A program made the translations under genes and the position numbers. A stretch of DNA of 64,000 nt from Natrinema amylolyticus_A (GTDB taxonomy: Archaea > Halobacteriota > Halobacteria > Halobacteriales > Natrialbaceae). The notes under the pieces were generated by a model that had not been told where the DNA came from, did no database searches, and worked only from the letters and a program-made list of their open reading frames with translations. Location: positions 62,001-126,000 of the forward strand of contig NZ_JBHUDI010000003.1 of the NCBI RefSeq assembly GCF_042678045.1. The letters run 5' to 3'. Position 1 is the first letter of the stretch. Each line of letters starts with the position of its first letter. Shown here piece after piece: positions 16,748-25,401 of this stretch.

Positions 16748-17071
16748 TTATTGTTGTGTTAGCATTGTATTTCGGTTGGTTAGCGCACGATTCGGAGTGC
16801 GAGTCGTCGCCGACACCGCAGCGCACGACTGCCGGCTTTGGAGACTCACACCGGGTAGGGGTGTTCGATGTATATTAAGCATCCAGTAATAAGCTTTCTG
16901 GAAACATACCAGATTCCTATTACTTAGTAAAATAGTAATAATCGCATGACGGCGTCGCCATTCTCGAGAAATATATGGTACTCGTACACACGTTTGACTG
17001 TCCGGAAAATATTTTCTTACCGCCTCGAGCCGGCCCCATCCTGCGGAACGGCGGATCACCATACAACCGGC
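16748..17071 (-). promoter_or_regulatory. upstream region of the S-layer gene
   Basis: An AT-rich stretch upstream of csg. On the minus strand, TATA-like boxes occur near 16871-16879 (CTTAATATA) and 16885-16897 (AGCTTATTACT), which would give a leader of roughly 100 nt; long leaders are known for haloarchaeal S-layer mRNAs. Which box is used cannot be read. No gene is seen to 17071. Confidence 0.4.
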
Positions 17072-17283
17072 TCAGCCGAGTCCTCTGGCCGGGTTCCATT
17101 GTCTCGACTCGAAAACGCCGACCATCGCCAGCCCTCGGTCGTCGCTCACCCGCAACTCCACGAGTGGGGTCTCCGAGTCCGTGACGGCGATGCGGTTCGC
17201 TCGAGCCGTCCCCGAACCGCTGTGTCAGCGCGAGGGGTCGTGGCCGGTGATAAACGGGCCCACGTCGGTATCGGTGCTCAGTA
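17072..17283 (-). pseudogene. possible decayed gene end on the minus strand
   Basis: The frame TDTDVGPFITGHDPSR, an in-frame TGA, then TARANRIAVTDSETPLVELR VSDDRGLAMVGVFESRQWNP ARGLG and a stop has haloarchaeal composition but no start codon after the internal stop. It may be the 3' remnant of a gene cut by rearrangement. The family is not recognised. Confidence 0.3.
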
Positions 17284-17390
17284 AGAAACTATTACCATCA
17301 GTAAAACTGTATTTCGGGGCTAGAAAGCGGGCCAGCTTCGTCGCCGGCATCTGATAGTCTTCGACGGAGACTGGTCCGCCGAGCGATCGC

Positions 17391-17996
17391 TTACTTCTCG
17401 TCGTACACGCGCGTCCGAAGATACATCCCTAATTCGTCGCGAACCGCATCCAGCCAGTCGTCGCCATCGGTGCTCGAGCGCCGCAACACAGTCCCAAGGA
17501 TGGTCGTCTGGATCGTCGCCGCGACGGCCTCGGGATCGCACTCCTGGAAGTCGCCGGTCTCGATGCCCGCGCGGATCACCGCCGCAATGGAGTCCGCAAA
17601 GACCCGATCGCTCCGGGTGAAGTGCTCCCGATAGGCCGGATCGCGGATCGCCTGGGTCCGGAGCTCGACCATCGCTGTGACGAACCCCATCCACTCGTCG
17701 TCGGCATCCGTTGCGAGCCACCACTCGAGAACCTCTTCGAGCCGTGCGGGCGGGTCGTCGATTTTCCCATCGCTGAGTTCGCCCTCGAAGTACTCGAGCA
17801 GGTACTCGAGACAGGCCAGTACGAGCGCGTCCTTGTCCTCGTAGTGGTGGTAGATCAGCGACGGGCTCCGCTCGAGTTCCGTCCCGATCTTCTTGATCGT
17901 CAACTCGGCGTACCCGTGGTCTCGCAGGCTTCGGTAGGTCGCGGCCAGGATCTCCTCGCGGGTGTCTGCCGGCTCTTCGAACACGTCGATGGTCAC
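17391..17996 (-). CDS. TetR/AcrR-family repressor of the adjacent exporter
   Basis: 201 residues. The N-terminal helix-turn-helix is TREEILAATYRSLRDHGYAE LTIKKIGTELERSPSLIYHH YEDKDALV, the TetR signature; the C-terminal ligand and dimer domain is helical (EEVLEWWLATDADDEWMGFV onward). It is divergent from a CARDB-type protein and an RND permease. A perfect-core palindrome, TTGATTGAACGTTCATTCAA, at 18114-18133 is the likely operator. TetR repressors of RND pumps respond to small hydrophobic ligands; the ligand is unknown. Confidence 0.85.
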   Translation of the reverse strand: MTIDVFEEPADTREEILAATYRSLRDHGYAELTIKKIGTELERSPSLIYHHYEDKDALVLACLEYLLEYFEGELSDGKIDDPPARLEEVLEWWLATDADDEWMGFVTAMVELRTQAIRDPAYREHFTRSDRVFADSIAAVIRAGIETGDFQECDPEAVAATIQTTILGTVLRRSSTDGDDWLDAVRDELGMYLRTRVYDEK

Positions 17997-18113
17997 GCCA
18001 GATCACCCCGCCGTCGGATCGCGTTGTCCGGCGGGTTCGTCCGGTGGGTCGCCACGGCGTACGGCTCGGCTGCGTTCATTACCGGGACCTCACCAGCAGG
18101 CATCATAACCGGT

Positions 18114-18133
18114 TTGATTGAACGTTCATTCAA
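18114..18133. promoter_or_regulatory. palindromic TetR-type operator
   Basis: TTGATTGAACGTTCATTCAA is an inverted repeat with a perfect TGAACGTTCA core and one mismatched pair of positions in the arms. TGAATGAACGTTCATTCA-like sequences are typical TetR/AcrR operators. It sits in the divergent promoter region between tetR and the exporter operon. Confidence 0.75.
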
Positions 18134-18168
18134 AACGGTTATCCCTCGTGCCTCCCGGATAGTGAATA

Positions 18169-18267
18169 ATGAGCGACAGTCATTCCGCCGAGCCGATCCT
18201 GCACGCGGCAACACTGACGATCGGTGCGCGAGCCGCCCCCGGAACGTCCGACAGGTGGTCCCTGTGA
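18169..18267 (+). CDS. possible 32-aa upstream peptide overlapping the exporter accessory gene
   Basis: The frame starts MSDSHSAEPILHAATLTIGA and ends GTSDRWSL; its TGA overlaps the GTG start at 18264 (GTGA). It could be a coupled leader peptide, or the first ATG of the transcript letting ribosomes reach the GTG. Composition is only weakly haloarchaeal. It may be chance. Confidence 0.3.
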   Translation: MSDSHSAEPILHAATLTIGARAAPGTSDRWSL

Positions 18268-19874
18268 CCGGACGCCGAACCGCGGCCCTCCTCGCGGCCG
18301 TCGCTGTCGTCGGGTTGGTCGCCCAACTCGGCGCGACGGCTGCGCTGGCACAGCAACAGACCGGCGGCGAGTTGACCCGCGGCGAACCGGACCTCGAGCT
18401 CGTCGACTCCAATCCCGAGGTGACGCCCGGGACCGAGACGACGCTCGAGGTCGACATCAAGAACGACGGCGATCTCCATACCGGTGCCCAGGCCGAACGG
18501 GTGCTCACGGCCCGTGGCGTAACCGCCGAGATCGCCGATGCCGGTCCGTTCGAGGCCGCAGGTGGCGAAGTGGCAGTCGGCCCGATTCAGGACGGCGCGA
18601 TCGCGACGGCTCCGCTCGCGATCGAGGTCCCCGAGGACGTCGAGTCCGGCACTCACGAGATCGAGGTCGACGTCGAGTACTCCTACACGAACCGCGTTTC
18701 GGACGCCTCGAGTTCCCAGCAGCGACTCACGAAGACCGAGACCCTGGATCTGCGGGTGACGGTCCCTGAAGAACCCCGCTTTGAGGTGTCGAACGTCGCG
18801 ACCGATGTCGCCCCCGGCTCGAGCGGTGACGTGACGATGGAGATTCGAAACACGGGCGGCGAGCCTGCAAATTACACGCGGGCATCCGTCACCGGCTCCG
18901 GTGGTGTGACGATCGATGGCGGGACCAGTGAGAACGTGATCGGTGACCTCGAACCCAACGAGTCGACGACAACGACTGTGGAGGCCGCGGTCGCCGAATC
19001 GACCAGCGCGGCGGACAAGCCACTCGAGGTGGCGTTCACCTACGAGGATGCGTCCGGAATCGACCGAACCGCCGACCCCGTCAGAACCTCGCTCTCACTG
19101 ACAGACGAACAGTCGTTCAGGATGCAAAACATCGATGAAACGCTCTCAGTCGGCTACGAGGGCGACGTCTCGGGCGAGGTCGTCAACGACGGCCCCCGCC
19201 CCGTCGACGATGCGGTCCTGGTCGTCGAGCCGATGAGTGACTCGCTGTTCGTCGAGGACACCCGCTATGCGTTGCCGGAACTGAAGCCCGGCGAAGCCGC
19301 CGACTTCAACTATCCGATCGACGTCAGCGGCCAGGGCGATCCGGGCGCGCGGCAGCTCCGCTTTACCGTCGAGTACACCGGTAGCGGCGACACGACACTG
19401 ACCGACGGCCCGATCTCCGAGCGGGTCGTCGTCGACGAACGGCGCGACGAGTTCTCGATCACCGATGACGACGTCACCGTTCAGCAGGGCGAGGCGAACG
19501 AAGTCGTCTTCGAAATTACCAACGAGCGTCCGAAGACCCTGTCGAACATCGACGCCCGACTCTACACTGACAGCCCCCTCGATGCGACCGACAGCGAGGC
19601 ATTTGTCGACGAACTCGAGCCCGGCGAGTCAGCCGAGATCCGCTTTGAGATCGAAGCTGGCAAGGACGCAACCGTCGAGACCCACCCGGTGGAACTCGAC
19701 TTCGAGTACGACACCGAGCGAGGCGAGTCGGTCCTCTCTGACGTTTATCAACATCCCATCGAGGTCACACCCAGCGAGGATGACGGCGGTGGCTTCCCGT
19801 CACTGATCGTGGGACTACTGGGTGCACTCACCGTTAGTGGGATCGGCGTTGGACTCTGGGTTCGACAAAGCTGA
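18264..19874 (+). CDS. secreted CARDB/COG1361-type accessory protein of an RND exporter
   Basis: A 536-residue exported protein. The GTG start gives a signal peptide (VTGRRTAALLAAVAVVGLVA...ALAQQQ), followed by at least three Ig-like repeats of about 120 residues (LELVDSNPEVTPGTETTLEV, FEVSNVATDVAPGSSGDVTM, FSITDDDVTVQQGEANEVVF), each with the CARDB/NPCBM-like pattern 'pGe...v.v.i.N.g'. A C-terminal membrane anchor (FPSLIVGLLGALTVSGIGVG) faces the next gene's product. It precedes the RND permease by three bases. Such proteins probably act as the extracellular partner of the pump, analogous to an adaptor (inference). Confidence 0.75.
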   Translation: MTGRRTAALLAAVAVVGLVAQLGATAALAQQQTGGELTRGEPDLELVDSNPEVTPGTETTLEVDIKNDGDLHTGAQAERVLTARGVTAEIADAGPFEAAGGEVAVGPIQDGAIATAPLAIEVPEDVESGTHEIEVDVEYSYTNRVSDASSSQQRLTKTETLDLRVTVPEEPRFEVSNVATDVAPGSSGDVTMEIRNTGGEPANYTRASVTGSGGVTIDGGTSENVIGDLEPNESTTTTVEAAVAESTSAADKPLEVAFTYEDASGIDRTADPVRTSLSLTDEQSFRMQNIDETLSVGYEGDVSGEVVNDGPRPVDDAVLVVEPMSDSLFVEDTRYALPELKPGEAADFNYPIDVSGQGDPGARQLRFTVEYTGSGDTTLTDGPISERVVVDERRDEFSITDDDVTVQQGEANEVVFEITNERPKTLSNIDARLYTDSPLDATDSEAFVDELEPGESAEIRFEIEAGKDATVETHPVELDFEYDTERGESVLSDVYQHPIEVTPSEDDGGGFPSLIVGLLGALTVSGIGVGLWVRQS

Positions 19875-19877
19875 CGG

Positions 19878-22379
19878 ATGAACGAACCCGAGCAGCGTCA
19901 CGCACGCGATGATTCAAATGATCGGTCCCTTATCAACCGAGTCGAGGCGACGATCACTGCCCATCCCTGGCGGGTAGTCCTCACTTTTGCGGTAGTGACG
20001 GCGCTGTTTGTCGCCGGAATCGGTGGGGGCGGTGAGCAACAGGCCGGGACGGATCAGTTCACCGACGGACTGGACGAACAGGAGGCCTACGAGGACATGC
20101 AAGACGACTTCGAACGCGACGACCGTGGTTCGGGCGGTGCGTCCGCGAACCTGTTCTTCGAGGATCAACGGAACACGCTCTCGAAGCCGAATCTCCTCAG
20201 GATGCTCGAGTTCCAAGAGCGGGCCGAAAACGAGGACGGGCTACGAGTCACGTCGACGACTAGCCCGGCTTCGCTCACCGCACAGCAGCTCGACCCGACC
20301 GCGGAGACGCCCGAAGAACAGTACCGTGTCATCGAGCGGGCTTCCCAACGTCAGCTCGAGGCGGCGATCGCAGACGCCGACGAGGCGGCCGGGTTGCCGG
20401 TGAGCACGGACTTTACCCGCGAGTCGGCCGCGGCTGACGTCGCCCAGATCGCGGTCACGTACGATGTGCCCCCGAACGCCGACACGGACGACACGGCCGA
20501 ACTGCAGACCCGAACCGTCGAGTTGGCAAACGAGATCGACGGCTACGAGTCGGGCGAGAACGTCGTAGTCTTCGGCGACGCGATCATCGAGGAGGAGACG
20601 CTTCAGTTGCTCGGCGACACCGCGATGGTCGTCTTCCCGGCAGCGCTCGTTCTGATTCTGTTCTTCCTGCTGGTCGCCTACCGCGACCCGATCGACCTCG
20701 GACTCGGTCTGGTCTCGCTGTTGATGACGATGGTCTGGACCTTTGGGTTCATGGGCCACGCGGGGATCCCCTTCTCGGATTCGCTAGTCACGGTGTTCCC
20801 GCTGTTGCTCGCCGTCGGCATCGACTTCGGGATCCACATCATCAACCGTTACCGCGAGGAACGGGCTGCTGGCGCAGCTATCGGCGATGCAATGGGGATT
20901 ACGACGGGCCAGATGTCCGGTGCGTTCCTGATCGTCACCCTCACGACTGTCATCGGCTTCGCCGCGAACCTGACGAGTTCGCTGTCGCAGCTCCGTGACT
21001 TCGGGATCGTCGCCTCGGTTGGCATCATATTCACGTTCCTCATCTTCGGCGTCTTCCTCCCAGCCGGAAAGGTCGGCTTGGACCGACTCCGAGAGGGTAC
21101 GCGGTTCCCCAAATTCGGCTCGAGCCCGCTCGGAAACGAAGACTCCATCCTTGGTCGTATTCTCCCGGTCGGGACGCGACTCGCGCGAATTGCGCCGGCC
21201 GTTGTCCTCGTGACCGCACTCGTCTTTGGAACGGCAGCTGCCGGCTACGGCGCGGGCGTCGATACGGAGTTCTCCCAGGAGGCGTTCTTCCCGGACGAGG
21301 ATCGGATCGCCCAGTACGAGCGGTTGCCCGAGCCGTTCGCACCCGGAGAGTACACGTTCATGACGGTCCTCGACTACCTCGAGGAGGACTTCGATCAGGG
21401 GTTCGTCGGTTCAGTGACCGTCTATGTCGACGATCCCGATGTTAGGTCTGCTGCTGCATTCCGGGATGTTGACCGGGCGGTCACGGACCCGCCCGACGCG
21501 TTCGTCGAGACCGATCGGCGCGCCGACGCCGACAGCGTCGTCAGTGTGATGGAGCAACGCAAAGAGACCGATCCCGAGTTCGCAGCGACGGTCAAGCGAA
21601 CCGATGCGAACGGCGACGGACTCCCTGACCGCGACGCTGATCTCGTCTACGACAAACTGCTCGAGGGCGATCAGGCAGCCCAGTACGTTACCAGTGATCG
21701 GGGTTCGACGCGAATCGTATATCAGGTCGACGCCGACGCTGATCAATCCGACGCGACCGCCGCCGCCAGAGAAGTCGCCGGCGATATGTCCATGGACGCA
21801 ACTGCGACCGGCGAGCTAGTGGTCAATCAGGCCGTCATCGACCGGGTCAGCGAGTCGGCCATTACGAGCTTGATTGTCGCTTTCGTCCTCACTGCGGTCT
21901 TTCTGATGCTTTCTTACTGGTGGCTCGAGGGCCGGATGATCTACGGCGTCATCAATCTGGTCCCAGTCCTCGTGACGGTCGCGATGCTTGCAGGCTCGAT
22001 GCGACTGTTCGACATCCCGCTATCGCCGTTTAATGCCCCGATTCTGTCGGTCTCGATCGGACTCGGCGTCGACTACACCGTCCACTTCATGCATCGGTTC
22101 GTCGATGAGTACGAGTCGGGTGCAGACGTCCACGAGGCCCTTTCGGTGACCGTTCGCGGGACCGGCGGTGCCCTGACCGGCAGTATGCTGACGACCGTCT
22201 GCGGGCTCGGCGTGTTGTATCTCGCACTGATCCCGCTGATCATGGAGTTCGGCCTCTTGCTCGCGCTGGGCGTCTTCTATGCCTATCTCACGTCGATCTT
22301 CCTGTTGCCGTCGACGATCGTCGTCTGGGACCGTCTCGAGCGGCGATACGATTCAGTGGGCAACATCGCTTGGCAGTGA
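19878..22379 (+). CDS. RND-superfamily (MMPL/COG1033) exporter
   Basis: An 833-residue permease with two homologous halves. Each has a membrane helix, a large extracytoplasmic loop and a five-helix bundle. Bundle 1 includes VFPLLLAVGIDFGIHIINRY REERA; bundle 2 includes APILSVSIGLGVDYTVHFMH RFVDEYE. The Asp in the GIDFG and GVDYT motifs fits the proton-relay position of archaeal COG1033 exporters. The acidic N-terminus and loops are haloarchaeal. It is co-transcribed with the secreted CARDB protein and controlled by the divergent TetR. Related proteins export lipids or hydrophobic compounds; the substrate is unknown. Confidence 0.85.
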   Translation: MNEPEQRHARDDSNDRSLINRVEATITAHPWRVVLTFAVVTALFVAGIGGGGEQQAGTDQFTDGLDEQEAYEDMQDDFERDDRGSGGASANLFFEDQRNTLSKPNLLRMLEFQERAENEDGLRVTSTTSPASLTAQQLDPTAETPEEQYRVIERASQRQLEAAIADADEAAGLPVSTDFTRESAAADVAQIAVTYDVPPNADTDDTAELQTRTVELANEIDGYESGENVVVFGDAIIEEETLQLLGDTAMVVFPAALVLILFFLLVAYRDPIDLGLGLVSLLMTMVWTFGFMGHAGIPFSDSLVTVFPLLLAVGIDFGIHIINRYREERAAGAAIGDAMGITTGQMSGAFLIVTLTTVIGFAANLTSSLSQLRDFGIVASVGIIFTFLIFGVFLPAGKVGLDRLREGTRFPKFGSSPLGNEDSILGRILPVGTRLARIAPAVVLVTALVFGTAAAGYGAGVDTEFSQEAFFPDEDRIAQYERLPEPFAPGEYTFMTVLDYLEEDFDQGFVGSVTVYVDDPDVRSAAAFRDVDRAVTDPPDAFVETDRRADADSVVSVMEQRKETDPEFAATVKRTDANGDGLPDRDADLVYDKLLEGDQAAQYVTSDRGSTRIVYQVDADADQSDATAAAREVAGDMSMDATATGELVVNQAVIDRVSESAITSLIVAFVLTAVFLMLSYWWLEGRMIYGVINLVPVLVTVAMLAGSMRLFDIPLSPFNAPILSVSIGLGVDYTVHFMHRFVDEYESGADVHEALSVTVRGTGGALTGSMLTTVCGLGVLYLALIPLIMEFGLLLALGVFYAYLTSIFLLPSTIVVWDRLERRYDSVGNIAWQ

Positions 22380-22445
22380 GCGGTCCCTGATTGGGAACTG
22401 ACACAGCTGTTTCTTTTTGCTTTAGTTCCGGACTCTAAATCATTG

Positions 22446-22770
22446 ATGGACGCCAACCTCGGCGGGATGTTCAGCAGTACTCTGGTGTTCTACGACAATA
22501 TCTGGAACGCCCACGAGAGCCGGCTGCTCAGCATCTCGAGCGTCGTCGGCAAACAGGGCAACTTCGGGCAGGCCAATTACGCCGCTGCGAAAAGTGGCAT
22601 GTTCGTCTTAACCCTGACGATCGCTCTCGAGTTCGCCCAGGGCGGCTCGACGGCCAACTGCGTTGCGCCCGGCTTTATTGCTACTGGCACGGTCGAGAGT
22701 GTCCCAGATCACGTGCCCGATCATATCATCGCGGAGATCTCGCTCGCCGAGCCGAACCCACCCCCGGCGA
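22446..22770 (+). pseudogene. fragment of a short-chain dehydrogenase (FabG-like)
   Basis: The frame DANLGGMFSSTLVFYDNIWN, then LLSISSVVGKQGNFGQANYA AAKSGMFVLTLTIALEFAQG and NCVAPGFIATGTVESVPDHV, is the middle of an SDR/3-oxoacyl-reductase: the catalytic Ser (ISSVVG), the YxxxK (YAAAK) and the NCVAPG turn are present. The Rossmann N-terminus with the glycine motif and the C-terminal end are missing. It is a relic left between the exporter operon and an IS-disrupted gene. Confidence 0.75.
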
Positions 22771-22883
22771 CTGAATCGATCTACGCAACGAGATTGGCGA
22801 GATAGTCGCGGTTGCGATCCTTCCAAATCGTCAACGTGGCCTTCCGGTCGTGTTCGGTCGCCCGATTCTCGAGATAGGCGTAA

Positions 22884-23852
22884 CGCTCTTGTGAAGCACA
22901 TTGTTGGTTTGAGGGCTTTTCGACCCGGTTTAAAGGATTTGTCATCGGAGGTGGAGCGGCCTGAGATACACTGTCAGTTTGTCCTTTGAGATATCTCGAT
23001 GCGGCGAGAGCCACCGTCGCGCCAGCGACGCGTGGCTCTCGCAGGTGTTGACGTGTGCATCACCATCTACGTATTCATCGTCTCCGTGAATCACTGCTTC
23101 CCGGTGGAAGTTCTCATCGTTTTCTATTGGATCATAGGCCCGAAATCCATCCGTGTAGACGGTTAGCGACTCCTCCTCGTGAGTGTCGAGGAGGAGTCGC
23201 ACAGTCGATTCGGTTGCGGATTTCGCAGGGACGATGTATCGCTGATCGCTTCCACGATCAACGAGCGTGAATACTGGCGGCTTGTCCTCGTCATACGTTC
23301 CTCGTCCACGTTTCGAGAGACCACGCGAGCGCGGCTCTTGGTCGCGCCCGCGACCTTTCTTCCCGGCAGAGACATAGAACTCATCAATCTCGACCGGACC
23401 AACGAGAGAGATGACTGGCGCGTCGAGCGTTCTCGCGAACTGCTCGACGCGCCGATGAAGCGTCCGGTAGGAAACGTCGGTTTCCGCCGCTAACTGGTGG
23501 ATACTCGTGTTGAACCGAAGAAACGAGTAGAACGCGAACAAGAGCGTATCGAGGCCGATCTTCGCGTGCGCGAAGATCGTGCCGGTCTTGTCGTTGAACG
23601 TGCGGTCGCAATCCTTACAGAGATACCGCTGATACTCTCGATAGCTGCCGTGTTTGATCACTGAGTCGAACCGGCAGCGCGGGCACTCAAGGCCATCGCG
23701 CCAGCGAACCTGCTGGAGCAGGTTCGCGGCGCTTGCCTCTGAGTTTAGCACTTCAAATGGGAACATATCGGGTGACGCGAACGCGTCACCCTTGCCCGCT
23801 ACGCTTCTACAGCGACAGCTCTACCCGACCAACAATCTGCTTCTGAAGAGCG
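22884..23852 (-). mobile_element. complete IS1595-family insertion sequence with 9-bp target duplication
   Basis: The 969-bp element has imperfect terminal inverted repeats CGCTCTTGTGAAGCACATTG and CGCTCTTCAGAAGCAGATTG (the latter on the minus strand). TAGGCGTAA lies directly on both sides (22875-22883 and 23853-23861). The intact duplication shows the insertion has not been rearranged. It carries one transposase gene on the minus strand and interrupts an unidentified gene. Confidence 0.9.
22942..23766 (-). CDS. IS1595-family (ISXO2-like) transposase
   Basis: 274 residues. An N-terminal zinc ribbon (CPRCRFDSVIKHG and CKDCDRTF) precedes the DDE-type catalytic domain: GPVEIDEFYVSAG with the first Asp/Glu, LTVYTDGFRAY with the second Asp, and DAHVNTCESHASLARRWLSP with the family's Asn/Glu region (the Asn of the DDNK-like variant). 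Length and order match ISXO2-like transposases. The C-terminal end (LTVYLRPLHLR) is slightly short compared with the 35367 relative, which continues REVFRKPGKEALKAILE, so a terminal frameshift is possible. Confidence 0.87.
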   Translation of the reverse strand: MFPFEVLNSEASAANLLQQVRWRDGLECPRCRFDSVIKHGSYREYQRYLCKDCDRTFNDKTGTIFAHAKIGLDTLLFAFYSFLRFNTSIHQLAAETDVSYRTLHRRVEQFARTLDAPVISLVGPVEIDEFYVSAGKKGRGRDQEPRSRGLSKRGRGTYDEDKPPVFTLVDRGSDQRYIVPAKSATESTVRLLLDTHEEESLTVYTDGFRAYDPIENDENFHREAVIHGDDEYVDGDAHVNTCESHASLARRWLSPHRDISKDKLTVYLRPLHLR

Positions 23853-24319
23853 TAGGCGTAAACGAACGTCTCACGAGTTACGTCGGGTGCTCCCTCGAGA
23901 TAGACCGGCAGCGAGAGATCGGCGTCGCCCTTCGGGCCGATCGGTGCCCCCAGTACGGCAAGTCGGCTGGTAGTACGTTTGTTCGATCGAGCCCACAGAA
24001 AAGACGTTGGCGACGAGGGCGTTCAGGGCGCGAAATTCTGGATCGCCGTAGTCGGCGTCGATCCACCCATACTCGCGGGCCGTACCGATCGCTTGCACCG
24101 CGTCGGGAGCGCTCCCATCGAGCCACGACCGAATCCGCCCACGCGGGAGTTCGAGCCGCAAGGCGATTGCACTCGAGCCCTTCTCAGGGTGACGCGAGGC
24201 GTATGCCATGATCTGTTCGTAGTCCGTGACGGCATCGAAGAGGTCGGTATACGAGGGCGTGTTGTAGGTCCGCGCCAGCGCGCGTTCATCGATGAGCGAG
24301 TTGTCGGTCGAACTGTCAT

Positions 24320-24614
24320 ATCGATGGTGGTTTTCTCAAGTCCGCGAAATCGGCCGCGAAAAGTGTTTCAAGCCGTCGTTGTAGTGGTTCCATTAGACGC
24401 TGGTTATCACATGTGAAACCGCTAGAGGTTCCACAGAACAAGACTATCAGGTAAATATATATGGTCGCCCTCGAGTCTGTGGATTAGCATCGGTTACGGC
24501 ACGTCGAGAAAGCGGGGACGGTGGGTGGCTCCTCAATCCCCTGTTCCGCAGTGTCCAGTTTGTCGTGGGCGCTGATAAGTTTTCTCACACGCCGGTTTCG
24601 ATGCGTGAGAATAC
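24320..24614. other. AT-richer intergenic stretch before the pilin gene
   Basis: No gene is supported. It should contain the pilin promoter; a TATA-like AAATATATAT occurs near 24451-24462, rather far from the start, so a longer leader or a second box is possible. Confidence 0.35.
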
Positions 24615-24998
24615 ATGTTAGATGGCAAATCGATTCAACGGAAATTGGTTGGAAACGACGACGAACGCGCGGTATCACCAGTTATAGGGGTCATACTCAT
24701 GGTGGCGATAACTGTTATCCTTGCGGCTGTGATTGCTGCGTTCGTGCTGGACATGGGCCAAGGGCAGACTCAAAATCCGCAGGCAGGGTTCGATGTTACT
24801 CAGGAAAACGACACTCACTCAGAAGTCCAGATCGTGAGTATCGACCGCCTGGATTCCGCGGAGGTCACGTGTGATAGCAACAGCAATACGGCGTCGTTCG
24901 ATAACCCCGGCGTTGGGAATACAACGTCGATCGAATGTAACGACGAAAACGTGAGTATTACTGGGACCTACGAAGGTACCAGTAACGTGATGAACTAA
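24615..24998 (+). CDS. type IV pilin-like protein
   Basis: 127 residues beginning MLDGKSIQRKLVGNDDERAV SPVIGVILMVAITVILAAVI. A short charged leader is followed by the DERAVSPVIGVILM motif of haloarchaeal pilins (Pilin_N, DUF1628), where prepilin peptidase PibD cuts before the hydrophobic helix. The helix (about residues 19-47) is the assembly stretch. The C-terminal domain is short and polar, has two cysteines (VTCDSNS, IECNDEN) and several sequons (NDT, NTT, NVS), so it is a candidate N-glycosylation target. It stands alone, without pilus assembly genes nearby. Confidence 0.88.
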   Translation: MLDGKSIQRKLVGNDDERAVSPVIGVILMVAITVILAAVIAAFVLDMGQGQTQNPQAGFDVTQENDTHSEVQIVSIDRLDSAEVTCDSNSNTASFDNPGVGNTTSIECNDENVSITGTYEGTSNVMN

Positions 24999-25393
24999 CA
25001 GACACGAGCCGTTTTGTCGGCGGTATTTCTTTATTTGTAGTCCAGTAGCTCGTGCTACTCGAATAGGATATCTCGGCCATCCAGCGCTGAGAGTAGCCTT
25101 TTGCCCGGATGAGCGCGTTATGTCTCTTCGTGAGCGCTTTCGATCCACGTTGTGAGATGAGCGGTTCGACACTAAGCGCGTAGAACTCGTATTTCGTGTG
25201 CTAGTTATGGAAAGCTTTGTCAGCTGTAACGGACAGCAGGTCGCTTCTCCAACGCTTGTTTGGCTAAACGACACTGCTCAATGAAGTTGAAGAAATCAAT
25301 TCCCATTGACAGAATAGATCTCCTCGTCTCAATCCTTCTAAACCTATGATATCGGCTGATTAGACAGCCATTCAGCATATAAGAATATTGATG
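24999..25393. other. intergenic stretch, possible gene remnants
   Basis: No complete gene. A minus-strand frame MGIDFFNFIEQCRLAKQALE KR (about 25245-25306) looks like the start of a transposase-type protein but runs out at once; it may be a relic. The right edge is the target duplication of the IS6 element. Confidence 0.35.
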
Positions 25394-25401
25394 GAATGGA
25401 C

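Larger units (their letters stand above)
22781..24319 (-). pseudogene. unidentified gene broken by an IS1595 insertion and frameshifts
   Basis: Removing the IS1595 element (22884-23852) and one 9-bp target copy joins ...GAPDVTRETFVYAY to LENRATEHDRKATLTIWKDR NRDYLANLVA and a stop. Upstream, the frame reads TDNSLIDERALARTYNTPSY TDLFDAVTDYEQIMAYASRH PEKGSSAIALRLELPRGRIR SWLDGSAPDAVQAIGTAREY. A frame break lies before APIGPKGDADLSLPVYLEGA, and another near the MTVRPTT start. The KGSSAIALRLELPRGRIRSW block looks like a helix-turn-helix. The protein family, apparently haloarchaeal, is not one I can name. Confidence 0.7.

Noticed and set aside
17622..18263. N-terminal extension of the CARDB protein back into tetR
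   Set aside because: It runs antisense through tetR and across the operator; a signal peptide starts at the GTG at 18264.
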